64,000 nucleotides of DNA, from NCBI GenBank assembly GCA_036346355.1, contig CM070576.1, positions 57,707,712-57,771,711 of the forward strand, in the 5' to 3' direction. The notes under the pieces are model-generated. The model made no database searches and was not told where the DNA came from. It saw only the letters and a program-made list of their open reading frames with translations. Below, one piece after another: positions 44,009-54,910 of the stretch. Within the stretch, counting starts at the first letter, position 1, and each line of letters starts with the position of its first letter. The stretch comes from Rhipidocladum racemiflorum (lineage: Eukaryota; Streptophyta; Magnoliopsida; Poales; Poaceae). The position numbers were made by a program, and so were the translations under genes.

Positions 44009-45674
44009 TTCTTGATCTTCTTGTCTACAGAATTCGAGCCCTTTTTGCTAGCCGAGGTCTCTAGACTAGGCTGAGGCGGCAGCTTCCCTTCATCCAGCAT
44101 TTTCTTCCATTGGACGGCCTCATCTGCGTTGGCGTATCGATCGGCCATTCGGAAGAGCTCGTTCGCCGTTAGATCCGGGTGGATCTCCAGGTCCTGCGTG
44201 AAGCGCACGTCCCGTACCCCGAACTTGAAAGCTCGAACGACAGCCTCGTCCGATATGTTCGGGATCGAGTTCCGGACCTGGATGAACCTCTGGACGAATT
44301 GTCGCAGGGTTTCCCCGTCCGTCTGTATCAAGCGCTCCAGGTCGCGCTCCTTTCCCGGGCGGATGTAACAGCTCTGGAAATTTGCTCGGAGCGCGGCGCT
44401 GAGCTGCCCCCAGGACCGTATGGATCTTTCTTTCTGATTGAAAAGCCACGCATCTGGCGGCTCCGGCCCGTAATCGGCAGGTAATTTGCCATCACCCCCT
44501 CATCGCCTCCGGCGGCGAGGATGGCGGTAGTATATATTGAGAGAAATTCGTCCGGGTTCTGGGTCCCGTTGAATCTTTCGATGTGGCCGGGCTTGAATCT
44601 GTTCGGCCATGCGACGTCCCGGAGGGAGCTCGTGAAGGCCTGGCAACCGAAGCTCGGGATTTCGCGGTGAAATCCTCGGTCACAGCGGCCTCCACGCGGG
44701 TCTTCCACCCAACGCCCCGTGCGCGGGCCGAGTCAGGAGAAGACCTCATGCGACGGTCGTGCCGACGACCGCTTGGTCGTGGAGCGTTCAGAGCGCTCGT
44801 AATCTGGGCGATTATAGAGGTATCGCTCTGAGGTCGCTCTGTGACTGTTCCGGAGCTTTTCCCGGATCGGATTAGCGGTCTGGGGCGATCTCCGAGCATG
44901 GCTCCGAGATTCACCTCTGTGCGAGCGCATGGGGGAGCGTTTGTGATGGTCCCGGGAAACACTCCGGGCATCCTGGTCACGGGGAGGATCCGAGACTTTC
45001 AGCTCGGCGGCAAGCCTTTCCAAATCTTCGGCTACGACCCTGCCCACGGCCTCCAAGTCTACTTGCTCGGGGAAACTGCGCAGGTCACGCACGACCGCCG
45101 CCAAGGCCTGTAACCGTTCCCGTTTCCGGTGAACTGGCGGCGGTGAGCTTTGACGGCGCTCCGGAGCGCGATCGGGAGTTCGGTACCCGTGAGAGTTCCT
45201 TTCCGTGGAAGCGCACCTCCCCTTTGCCTGGCGGCGAATGCTCGCGAGGGTCTTTCCCAAGGACGCCTCCAGGTGGAGTCTGGCCGCCTCGTAGTGGTCG
45301 TGCTTGGCAGCGTCCGAGGATCCTTCTCCGGGCTCCGCACGGCTCCCGGCCACGTTGACTCGACGAGAGCGGGATGAAAGCGATGGGGACATCATTGTAT
45401 CCCCTTGAGATGCAGTCTCTCGGTCGAGCTCTAGGTCGTCTGGTATGTCCAGGCCATCGTAGAGCCCGTCGTAGTCATCCTCGGGGTCCTCGAGGGTAAT
45501 GTCTGGGGAATGGAGGCCTTGTCCTCGCATTCCCGTGTCCGGGGAAGGGCTCCCAGACTCAGTGTGACCGATAGGATCGGTCACCCTGGCCACGTTGTCG
45601 ACGGCGTAGTACATGTCGTCATCTTCAACGTGGTCAAAAACGCAAAGGTCCCGAGTGTCTCCCGAGTTTGGCAT
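44009..45674 (-). pseudogene. Gag of the Tat element (5' part, frameshifted)
   Basis: Minus strand from ATG-type start 45674 (MPNSGDTRDLCVFD): an acidic N-terminal part, a Ser/Arg/Glu-rich charged region, then SLRDVAWPNRFKPGHIERFN with QNPDEFLSIYTTAILAAGGD in a second frame (about 44,500-44,640), and the retrotransposon Gag core GETLRQFVQRFIQVRNSIPN, ISDEAVVRAFKFGVRD in a third (44331-43930). It ends in a Lys-rich linker where the copia element interrupts it; the rest is at 34,971-34,713. Two or more frameshifts prevent a single product. Confidence 0.8.
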
Positions 45675-45712
45675 CCTCGAGGATCTTGATCTGCACGGGA
45701 ATCAATCTGTCG

Positions 45713-45730
45713 TCCCCACGGACGGCGCCA
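45713..45730 (-). other. Primer binding site of the Tat element
   Basis: TGGCGCCGTCCGTGGGGA on the minus strand, two bases after the 5' LTR. TGGCGCC-type sites are usual in plant Tat/Athila elements. Confidence 0.85.
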
Positions 45731-45732
45731 GC

Positions 45733-46371
45733 TGTCGACGATTGGAGAACGGCTCCCGTCGAGCTTACTTGTTGAATGGGGGATCAACAGGGCCCCGTCG
45801 TGCAGATCGAAGAGGTCGTTCGAGCGATGCGAGGTCGGGAGAAGAAGAAAAGGGGGACACGGTGTTTATCCTGGTTCGGGCCTCCCTCTGCCGGGATAAC
45901 AGCCCTACTCCAGTGTATTATGTTCTATCTCTCTTTTTCTCCCCTCCCTTTACAAATCTTCAGGGGGGGTTTAAATAATATGACTATAGGTACCGAAAAA
46001 GGCAACTACCTCCTGGGATCACGCTACGTATCCATATCCGTGACCTGTTGTCCTTGATTTTCGCGCTATTTGAATTTCGGGTATGATCTCCCTTGATCTC
46101 CAGCTGATTGGTTGGCTCCTTCCTTCCTCGTAGCGTTCGCTGGGCCCCCCGACCAAACACCCGAGTAGGTCGTGGCCTCTACGAGCATGCTTGCTCGTGG
46201 GGGGACGTGTTTGGTGCTTCTGCGAGTAAAGGTGCAAACGCGTATGCTCGGAGGAGAAGGAGGGACGCTCGTTTCGTTCTCCCGAGCATCTTCTTTTAGT
46301 ATCGCTTGGTCGGCGGGTTTAGCTTTTCACGGGGGTACCGTGGTCTTTTGCCAGATAGCCAATCCCCGACA
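45733..46371 (-). repeat. 5' LTR of the Tat element
   Basis: 639 bp, essentially identical to 25874-26512 and followed by the target duplication ATACT. Confidence 0.95.
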
Positions 46372-46376
46372 ATACT

Positions 46377-47762
46377 CAATCATTCTTTTATCCTGTATTA
46401 GTATACTTGTCGATCCTTTCTCCTTAGCACTAAAATCTGTTCGGAATTCTTGGTTTGTGTCTTGGAAGTATGGCGATTGGTGCTGACGTTGAATTCTGTA
46501 TTCAGATTCTTGGAAATTGTCCTCACACTTCTATGTCCATCTGTAGGGCTGTACTGCTTGAGAGGCTGAGTCTCAGGTCTGGTTATCTCTGAAGAAATCC
46601 TTTGACTGAACTTCTGTCACACTATTCTCAGAAAAACTTCTGACTCTGCTACGGACGGCTGATTCCATTCCATAAATGTCCTGTCACTGGGATCCATCTT
46701 TATTCCACCTCTAGCGATGTTGTTACTTAGGAAAGTGGTTTTTTATCCAACCAGAATTCATTTAGAGAATCTAGTGCAAGCCTGTGTTCTCTAACTTTTC
46801 CTAAGCACTACAATGAACTGTCCATAGACTCCATATACTTGGTTCATTTGGTTCATGCAACATGCCAGGTTATCTGCGAGTCCAACCAGAACCATTTCGA
46901 CTCTCGTGGTCCATACTGCTTAGCAACTGTGGTCTTCTCACTGTCCTGTTTTCTGACTTTCAATTGACGGTACTTTGTTCTTGATTCCAATTCGGAGGAT
47001 CCTTTGGCTTCCTTTAACTAGTCAACAGGTCATTACTCTGAGGCAACTTACTTGTCCCTGAATCATGGGTGTGCTGTCTAATCCGAGTGTGGTAGGCGTT
47101 GATGTGACCTTGACTCCTTTTATTTTGTTCCATCACTTGTTGTCCGCGATACTCCTTAGTGTCACTGTTTTCTGTGTACAATCCATCCTGGCCTTATGTC
47201 CGAATAACCGATTCCTTTTCAGCAACTGTCCTTAGTTTTATCTTCTGGAATTTTCGTTCTTCAAGCTGCACTAGAATCTAACTGTCATCCTGACTTCTGA
47301 TCCTGACACTTGTAGCTTCTGCGGCTTTTGTGACTGATGTTGTGTTCATCTTAAGACTTTTTTATTCTTTTGGAATCCAATTCCATTCCATCTTTTAGGG
47401 ACGTGTTATAGAGAAGCAATCTGATTTAATTCAGTAGTCACTATCTTTGTCCACCATTTGCACAGTTCATGTGTCAAAACACTGCTTTATTTCCAATATA
47501 TTGCTCAGACCATACATTCTTGATAGTACAAGTTGGTCCTAATCTTGATCCCTTGGATCTCCATATCCAAGTTGTTACATTCAAGTCTAGCTATTAACCT
47601 ATTCTCGGATGCTTGGAATCTCCAGTAATCCCTTATTTAACGGTACTTGTTGTGATTGTTGTTCCCTTGGCGGTGACAGGATTGATTCTCCCTTGGACGT
47701 GTCCTGAGGTGTTCTGTCCTTGACTGCTTGGGTTTCCTTCTGACTCAACTGGTAATTTTTTT
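46377..47762 (-). other. Non-coding interior of the outer element (5' part)
   Basis: Only short open frames; rich in TCTGACTT/CTTGGA-like phrases similar in style to 24,179-25,868, with which it is contiguous once the Tat element is removed. No protease or RT motif was found downstream of gag. Confidence 0.6.
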
Positions 47763-48539
47763 TTATATCCTTAGGTTCGGGATTGCTGACCGAGGGTCCG
47801 TTGGTGGGGCTGAGGCTGACGTCTGTGATCTGGCTACCACAGTTGGTAGGTCCTTCTGTGGGCAGTATTGTCTGATGTGTCCGGGCTGTCCACAGTGGAA
47901 ACATCCTGAAATCTTTTGGGGACAATATCTGACATAGTGGTTCCCATTGCATTTATAGCACTTCACTGTTTTGGGCTGAGTGGCTGCGGTTGTCGACTGC
48001 TCTCCTTTTATTACCTGTCTCTTATTAGGAAATCCTTGAGCGAGAGCTGGGGTCCTCTCTCCAACACGGGCGGAAGTCTGTATCCAAGCCTGCTGAAGTT
48101 TTCTCTTTCTCTTCTTCATTCTTTCCAAATCATTCCGGGCTTCTTTGATTGTTATCCATCTGTCCATTATAGCTGACAAGTCCTTGATAGCTAAGGTGTG
48201 GAATTTCAAGCTTTTCTGTAATCCCTCCAAGAATTCTCTCATTTCTCTAGCTTGAATGTCCATCTCCACGGGAATGTCACTGGTAAAGTAGTCGGATTCG
48301 TGCAGACATCCCACCACTGTACTTTCCTCTTGTCTGTCCAGATTTCCTTTGGTGTGTCCTTGAAGTCTGTCAACTAGCTGTTCCAAAATCCCTTCTAATA
48401 ACTGCGTGTGGCGCCTTTCTGCTTGTTGTCTGTTTCCTTCCATTACGGCTAGTATTTGAGCTAGGTTGACTGGGTGATTTACTGATTCTTCATTACTGCT
48501 CGAACTGTCATGCAGGAACTCTGATCCAAAATCTGCCAT
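47763..48539 (-). CDS. Gag-like protein of the outer element, two CCHC knuckles
   Basis: A continuous 258-codon frame with an ATG start (48539, MADFGSEFLHDSSSSNEE). Residues about 1-80 are Gln/Glu-rich and probably helical. Residues about 90-140 contain a short capsid-like segment (EMREFLEGLQKSLKFHTLAI), much shorter than a normal Gypsy capsid. A basic stretch follows (MKKRKRKLQQAW), then two zinc knuckles: CYKCNGNHYVRYC, with a three-residue instead of four-residue second spacer, and the regular CFHCGQPGHIRQYC. It presumably packages element RNA, using enzymes from elsewhere. It is the only intact-looking retroelement ORF in the window. No protease or RT follows. The short capsid could be an internal deletion or a real feature of this family. 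Confidence 0.8.
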   Translation of the reverse strand: MADFGSEFLHDSSSSNEESVNHPVNLAQILAVMEGNRQQAERRHTQLLEGILEQLVDRLQGHTKGNLDRQEESTVVGCLHESDYFTSDIPVEMDIQAREMREFLEGLQKSLKFHTLAIKDLSAIMDRWITIKEARNDLERMKKRKRKLQQAWIQTSARVGERTPALAQGFPNKRQVIKGEQSTTAATQPKTVKCYKCNGNHYVRYCPQKISGCFHCGQPGHIRQYCPQKDLPTVVARSQTSASAPPTDPRSAIPNLRI

Positions 48540-49099
48540 GGTCTTATTCTGTCTTTCTCTTTTCGGTCTGCAGCAGGGTTTTGGGGTAAAGCAGAAGGTA
48601 AGTAAGATTTAGAACATGAGGTGCGGAGAGACTGAGTAGGTGAGAAGCAAGATGAAAGGAGAAGAATTAGTGGAATTTTGGCCGGAAGGTATAAGGATAC
48701 TTAATGCAAACAATTTAACAGAGAGATAGAAACATAGCTTTTATTAATATAGATTGTTTTACAATACCGTCATAAGGTATCCAAACAATCTACTTTACAC
48801 TACCAAAAAACCTACAGGAAAAGGGCACAACTTCTACGACTAACGATCTAACTACTGCCGACGGCATCACCTCCAAGCGGCTGGCGAAGATCGACGAGGA
48901 TTTTGAAATTTAGACGGGCAGACGAAACTTTTTAAAACAAAACCGAGAGGGATAAAAACTCTAAAGAAGATAAGGTAGCAGGGGAAGGACGAGAAGCAAT
49001 AATACTTATATTTTCGAAATTCACTTTGTTTGTAAGCCGAAAATAATTTTGTAAAATTCACCTATACCAACCTAAGGTCTTAATCTATGGTCAAACCAA

Positions 49100-49112
49100 G
49101 GCTCTGATACCA
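49100..49112 (-). other. Primer binding site of the outer element (tRNA-iMet)
   Basis: GGCTCTGATACCA on the plus strand, i.e. TGGTATCAGAGCC on the coding strand, two bases from the 5' LTR end. Confidence 0.9.
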
Positions 49113-49114
49113 CT

Positions 49115-51868
49115 TGTGACGGACCGCCTTTTTAGGGGCAGTGCGAAAACTCACAACAGTTATCCAGGAAGACTAACTGTTGGAAAACAAGAGTACAATT
49201 ACCTGGCAAAAGCAAATCCAACTCTTTTTATTCAATATAGGGCCTAACGGCCAGGGTTTTTACAAAAGAGGGCGCAGCAGGGCCCGAATAACTTACAATT
49301 AAAACACCGCACAGGCAGGCCTGAGCAAAAGACCAAGACCTCAAAACCAGACAAAATCGCCAACTACGAACTCCTGAAACGCTCCAGCTTCTTCAAACTC
49401 TGAAAGGGTCGGGGGTTGCAAGGGTGAGTACGGGAGTACTCAACAAGTCGTACGGAGAATTCTGAATATTATATGCAGGGGTATTCCAAAGGATGGCAGT
49501 AGGGTTAAGTATCTGGATGCAGTTTTATTTTCCAACTCATTTTACATTTGAAGCACAAACCAGTAAATAATAGCTAAGGGGGGGGTTCGCAAGTTCAACC
49601 GCACTTAACCAACTCCTTCCAAATTCCAAAACAATTATCTTGAGCTTGGTTACGGGTATCACCCCAGGTTCAAACTTAACTTCATTAACCGGAAGTACGG
49701 CGTATTCGAATACCATCAAGATTAACTCTGCAGAGGTGCTCAGCTTTACCCACAAGATATCAACGACCGTTACTCATAGGCAACTAGAATACATGCGGTC
49801 GGTCGAGATGATCACAGCATTTCGTTAACCATTCCTGTTGATTTAGTTGTTAACCGATAGTTGTATAGCTACCTTGGGCTCACAGTCCCCCATTAGCATC
49901 TACCGTTGTGAGAACCAAGAATGTCGCGAAGGACCATTCCCGTTCCACCCCTCCGGTACACTTCCCTGCCAGGAAGGCCCGGTCCCCTTTCTCTCCAGAG
50001 AATGGTAGCCACCAAAAGAATCCGGTTTTTAGGTTCAGGAATGATTAATTTACCGAGCCATGTCGGATACTAGTCTGCCGACTAGTCCGACCTGTGGTTG
50101 AGCGGATACTTAAGTTGTTTACTTTGCTCAAGGGGGGTTGTTAACCTTACACTGCCAAAGATCAAGCCTTTATCCGCAAACCCGATCCAGTATCCCATAA
50201 TACCGGCCACCAAACAAACCAAGGCATTAATCATCGGTAGGGATCGGAGTTACATCCACTCCGGGATTTATCCGATTCTGTCCCCCAAACTGTAGCACTT
50301 TCACAAACATTCGAATCAGAGATTCGGCAGCATTTTATTTCCTTTTTTGAAAAGCATTTGAGCTAACTACGAGATTAATAATAACTAACTTAATGGGTAA
50401 TAGTAATCATCTAGGGTTACAAAGGATTTAATCTGGTTCAATAATTTCAAGGAGGTTTCATGATCAATTCGGCATTACCTAGGTATCATGTCATTCCAAA
50501 ATAACGGTTTTCAATAATTCAACATACAGTGAAATAATGCGATATAAAATAATTAATACTAAGTAATACATGGCATGTTTGGGATCAACATGATCAAGGG
50601 TGTACGGCTTGCCTTGCTCGGCGATCGGATCGGCTGAACTGCAGTCGAAGTAGTCGTTCAGGGCTCCTGTCGGGTCCAACGTCTGCTCCGGGATCTGCGG
50701 CTGCTCCTGGAACAGCTCCGGCTCCAGGGACTGCTTCTGGAATTGTCCAACGTCTGGATCTAGCGCGACAAGAACGAACGACAAATAAAGAAATGAAAAA
50801 CGGAAAAGAACCAGAAACGAAAACGAAATCGGAAACCGGAACCGGGCCGAGAGAGAGAACGAAGGGCCAATTGGGCAATTCGGAATTTTGGGAACTCCGG
50901 ATTGAGGAACGGAGGGCATTTTTGGACTCGGGGGATCGAAACGGTTCGGATAGTGTATTTGGTGGGTTTCTGGGGCTCACGGAATTTTTGGGGAGTTTTC
51001 TGGGGGTTTTTCTGGAATTTTAAAATGATTTTTCGAATTAATAATGATTTATTAAATCGAAAAATCGGAAACACTGCTTCGGCAGTGTTGGGCTGGCTTT
51101 CGCGGGAAATGGGCCGAACGGCCCATTCGGCCTGGCTAGGCGCGAGGCGAGCGCGTGGGGCGAGGCCAGGCGAGGCGAGGAGGCAGCGGCGGCGGGGCAC
51201 TTTGTCCGAGCCTTGCACGGCGCGGCTAGGGTTAGGTTTCGGAGGCGGCGAAGCCCAGTAGGCGGCGGCAGCCTTGGCAGCGATCGGCCCGGAGACGAGG
51301 AAGGAGGAGGAGCTCACCAGGCGAGGCGGAGCGGGCGAGGAGGAGACGAGGGCTCGCGGGCTTTATAAGCGCTTGGCGAGGCGAGCTCCATGCGAGGAGC
51401 GAGGTGGCTGTGGAGTCGGCCGGCTGAGGCTTAGCCAGGCGTGTGGAGCTGAAGCGGTGTAACGCAGCGGGCAGATCGACAGCGGCAGCCAGCGTGGCGT
51501 CGCGAGTCCGGCCGAGCCGGGCCAGCGGCCACGGAGGCCGGTCCGATCAGAGGCAAGAACCAGCCAGCAGCGGCCAGCGGCGTGGCTTGTGACAGCGGCG
51601 CAGCGGCGGCAGCGACACTGAAGAAGCGCAAAGCGGTGGCCGCATGACAGCAGCAGCGGCCAGCGAGGGCAGCGGCCGAGCTGAGGCAGTAGGCTGGCGA
51701 ATAGCAGGCGGAGAGGAGATGGGCCGGACGGCCCACAAGCAAGGAATTTGGCCCCAAAACAGAAAAACGAAAAAACCAAATCAAAAGCGAATTCAAATTT
51801 CAATTCAAACTTGAACCGAAATCTGAACAAACTCCAAATTAAATCATTTTGAATTTCGGGTTGTTTCA
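49115..51868 (-). repeat. 5' LTR of the outer element
   Basis: 2754 bp copy of 21429-24165 with TG...CA termini. The GC-rich part (about 51,150-51,720) is strongly different from its partner. Confidence 0.92.
51362..51367 (-). promoter_or_regulatory. TATA box in the 5' LTR of the outer element
   Basis: TATAAA on the minus strand in the conserved context TATAAAGCCCGCGAGCCC. As the promoter of the 5' LTR it would drive the gag transcript. Confidence 0.6.
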
Positions 51869-52738
51869 TCATGCGCCCGATGATAAAAACCGCTTGGCTC
51901 GCAAAATAAAATGCTAATTTCATTTTTTAGGGTGTCTTTTACATAATTTTAAAATTTTCTGGTGTCTTTTCATTTCAAACAGTTTTTTATAATTGCAAAA
52001 AATTTCGGAGCTCTTTTTGAAAAAAGGCGAAACTCAGGGAAAAAATCGAATGTTCTAGAGGCCTCCCCGGCAAAAAAAAATGTTATCTCCCCGCAAATAA
52101 ATATCAGTAGTTTCGGAAGCCTCCTTGCAAAAAAAGAGACTAATACTCAATTATAAAAAGGTACACATAATTTTCGAGGGGCTTCCGCGAAAGAAAACAA
52201 AAATTCTAAAGTTTCGAGGGTCTCTCTAGAAAAAACTGGATTGATATGTAATTTTGGAAAAAGTCAAGCACCTGTTTGCACAAAAAAATCAAGCCCCTCA
52301 GCACCGGCACCATGCGTCGCACGGGAAAAATCGCACGCGGGTGGGAATCGAAGCGCAGTCGTTGGCGTGCGAGCAAGGAGAGCAACCACTGCGCTACACG
52401 CTCAGATGTGAACATGGATAGTGATAATTTATTTGAGGCGTATCAATGGGCAGGGATTTTCGGGCGACGTGGCGCGCTTCGAAGCGAACACGCCACTAAA
52501 ATGATGTGGATGCCGCAGGGAGGCTGGAACTCGACGGGGTTTAATATAGATACTAGTAAGATTTGTGCGCTCCGCCGCGCCGTGCGAAATTTGATCCAAG
52601 TTTTTTTTTCCCGAAAAAAGGTAGGAAGATCTAAGCGTTTTTTTATTCGCTTGGTTTTTTTTAGGAAAAATACGCTAGGTAGGAACCGTCGACGAATCTG
52701 CGTAACAACAGGACTTCTTGCAAAAAAAAATGAATAAT
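51869..52738. other. Non-coding sequence, A/T-homopolymer rich
   Basis: Repeated short runs of A and T with GGCCTCC/CTTCCG phrases; no gene. It contains the SINE candidate at 52,260-52,413. Confidence 0.5.
52260..52413 (-). mobile_element. tRNA-derived SINE candidate
   Basis: On the minus strand a polymerase III A-box-like TAGCGCAGTGG (52396-52386) is followed 33 bases on by a B-box-like CTTCGATTCC (52353-52344), in a stretch that reads like a degenerate tRNA. A T-rich tail follows. No clear poly(A) or target duplication was found. Confidence 0.35.
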
Positions 52739-53290
52739 ACATGTTCCAAAAAATATTAGATTTCGAGTTGCCAAAAAAATTATAGACGCCAAATTTAACA
52801 CCCTATGCGTTCACCGGGTAATATTACATGTTTTGGAAAATATTAGAGATTGGGTTGTAAAAAAAAATTTAGATGCAGAGTTTAACACCCTATGTGTTCA
52901 CCGGGTAATAATACATGTTTTGGAAAATATTAGATATCGTTCCGGGAAATATTAGAGATCAGGTTGCAAAAAAAATAATTATAGACGCTGAGTGTAACAC
53001 CCTATGCGTTCACCGGGTTATAACACATGTTTTGGAAAATATATAAGAGATCGAGTTGCAAAAAAAAAACTATAGATGTCGAGTTTTACACACTATGCGT
53101 TCACCGGGTAATACATGCTCCAAAAAATATCTGAGATGGCAATCTTCTTTTGTCGAGTTTAACACTCTATGCGTTCACCGAGTAACAATACATGTTTCGA
53201 AAAATATTAGAGATCAAGTTGGGAAAAAAAAGTCTAGAGATCAGAGATCGAGCTGGAAAAAAAGTCTAGAGATAGAGTTGTACACAAAAT
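52739..53290. repeat. Tandem array, about six units of 77-112 bp
   Basis: Units start ACATGTT(C/T)... at 52739, 52826, 52913, 53025, 53113 and 53190 (steps 87, 87, 112, 88, 77); the last is partial. The core includes CTATGCGTTCACCGGGTAAT, then GGAAAATATTAGAGATCGAG and an A run. The third unit has an internal duplication of GGAAAATATTAGA. Units are moderately diverged, so the array is not recent. No coding content. Confidence 0.9.
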
Positions 53291-54910
53291 TCTGCTGACA
53301 AAAATATTTCTTCCGCGAAAAACGGAGAAAGGATCTAGACGTAAGAAACGATGACCTGTTTGTTACATTTTTGGACCTGTTCACTATCTCGAAAAATTAG
53401 AAAAGGGCTCGTTCGAGATTTGTATTTACCGGGGGATTTTTTTGTAAAGTAACGAACCAGGGACCCGAACGCAATTTAAAAACATTTTTCTTGCCCTCAC
53501 AAAAAATCGCAGAGGACCTGTCTGTAAGTTACAGGGACCTATCCATAATTTAAAAAGAAGGGAAGAGCTCTTCGCAAATTGCCAAGGGGGGTGACGTGGA
53601 GCCTCGGTTGGCCTCCATTCTTAGGCGCTGTAAGGGTGTTAATATTACTACAGACTGAAGTTGTTCTCCCATGCAATATTCCACAGTAAGTCACCCACTA
53701 TTTCTACATATATTACGGCCGGTCAACAATCATGTTTCTGTTGCATTTATGCAGCTCATTTGCCACGAGAATCATCGACGTTAATTAGGTCCAGCTGCTC
53801 GCCGTGTCAGCTTAAAATACCAAAGCCACTACGCATGCGCGCCATTTCCAGGACCACAGGCCCGATCGATCCAATTGCCGAATGAGCCTTTTGGCTAATT
53901 GGCTCTGCAGGTAAAAAATTGCCTGATTATAAAGTTGGAAACACATATGTATAGGAATATGCTCGCTTGCTCAGACGCCACTCTGCGTGGCGACCTCCGG
54001 CCATTGGCTGCGAGAGTGACATCATCTGCTTGCATTTCTCTGCACGTACATAAAGCCACTTTGGTGTAGGTTCTGTAGGCTGTAGCTTTATTACAAAAAT
54101 GAAGATGACAAAATGATTCATTAAGCAACAGTTGTTTTTTAAGAGAGTACACATTGTTAATCAAATTAAGCAAGAACGTGATCAAACTTCACGTGTGAAC
54201 TAAACTGACTCTCCTTGCTTCTGGACGAAAACTTAAAAGAGTTATCTGCAAGATTATGTTAACAACCGATTTGCATCGAGAAGGAATACGCTATCACATT
54301 GCTCAGAGCCTTGATCTGTACATGTTGACTCGAAGAGTTAGTGCTGCCTCTTAGAAGATGTACCGATCTTTGGTTCTCATACGTTCATGAAAGTGACTAG
54401 AGGGTGATATCCTGGAACCGGTGACAGGGCACAGGCATATACATACATGATACATCATATGTCGTCAATTAGTCAGTTACTGGGCTCTGTTTATAAATTG
54501 ATTGGACAAGCGTTCTTGATCACTAAATTGTAAAAAAAAAAAAACACGTTGTTTAGACTATTACACCAGTGTTACTTTCACAAAATAGCAATCGGCCAAA
54601 AGTCGTTTGTCCCATTAATTTTCGTTAGGTCAGTACGTACGCGACATATAAATTGCTGATAGATAATTATCTCTACTATGTAGACCCTGTTTATTTTGGC
54701 TTCTAATTTAAAACTAGCCTTCTGACTTAATGAGTTTATAAGTAATCCGTTTTTAAGCCAAATTAGGCTATTTGGCATCCTAGCTTTTCAATAGATTGGA
54801 TGGTATAGCTTATTATTAGAAAGTCTTAAATACCCTTTAGGTTGTGAGGCACCGGCTGGCTGGGTCGTCCACTTCACCGGTGCTTCCGGCTTCTATGACC
54901 TTCGGTACTT
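53291..54910. other. Intergenic sequence without recognised features
   Basis: No coding region, RNA gene or element termini could be supported. The short open frames have no recognisable motif. Confidence 0.5.

Larger units (their letters stand above)
25874..46371 (-). mobile_element. Tat-lineage Ty3/gypsy retrotransposon (nested, level 2)
   Basis: LTRs of 639 bp each at 25874-26512 and 45733-46371 run TGTCGACGATTGG...CCAATCCCCGACA on the plus strand and differ at essentially one base (near 26,242 versus 46,101). A perfect 5 bp target duplication ATACT flanks them (25869-25873, 46372-46376). Minus orientation: primer binding site TGGCGCCGTCCGTGGGGA at 45730-45713, then gag, protease, RT, RNase H, a second archaeal-type RNase H, integrase, a long 3' region with an antisense ORF, then a G-rich polypurine tract. 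Dual RNase H and antisense ORF are hallmarks of the Tat branch. Without the nested copia element and one copy of its target duplication it is about 11.5 kb. All coding regions carry frameshifts. Confidence 0.92.
21429..51868 (-). mobile_element. Outer Ty3/gypsy-like LTR retrotransposon, gag-only, carrying nested elements
   Basis: Direct LTRs at 21429-24165 (2737 bp) and 49115-51868 (2754 bp) begin TGTGACGGACC and end GGGTTGTTTCA on the plus strand. Transcription is on the minus strand: the primer binding site (TGGTATCAGAGCC) is at 49112-49100 beside the 5' LTR, and the polypurine tract (AAGTGGGGTAGGT) abuts the 3' LTR at 24166. Flanking pentamers are TCACG (21424-21428) and TCATG (51869-51873), an imperfect duplication. 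Without the 20.5 kb nested insertion and one copy of its 5 bp target duplication the element is about 9.9 kb. Its interior (about 4.4 kb) encodes only a Gag-like protein; no protease, RT, RNase H or integrase motif was found. Gypsy affiliation is inferred from the LTR length and the double-knuckle Gag. Confidence 0.88.

Noticed and set aside
52739..53290. Tandem array considered as centromeric satellite
   Set aside because: Only six diverged units and the unit length is variable, unlike the usual grass centromere satellites of about 137-165 bp.
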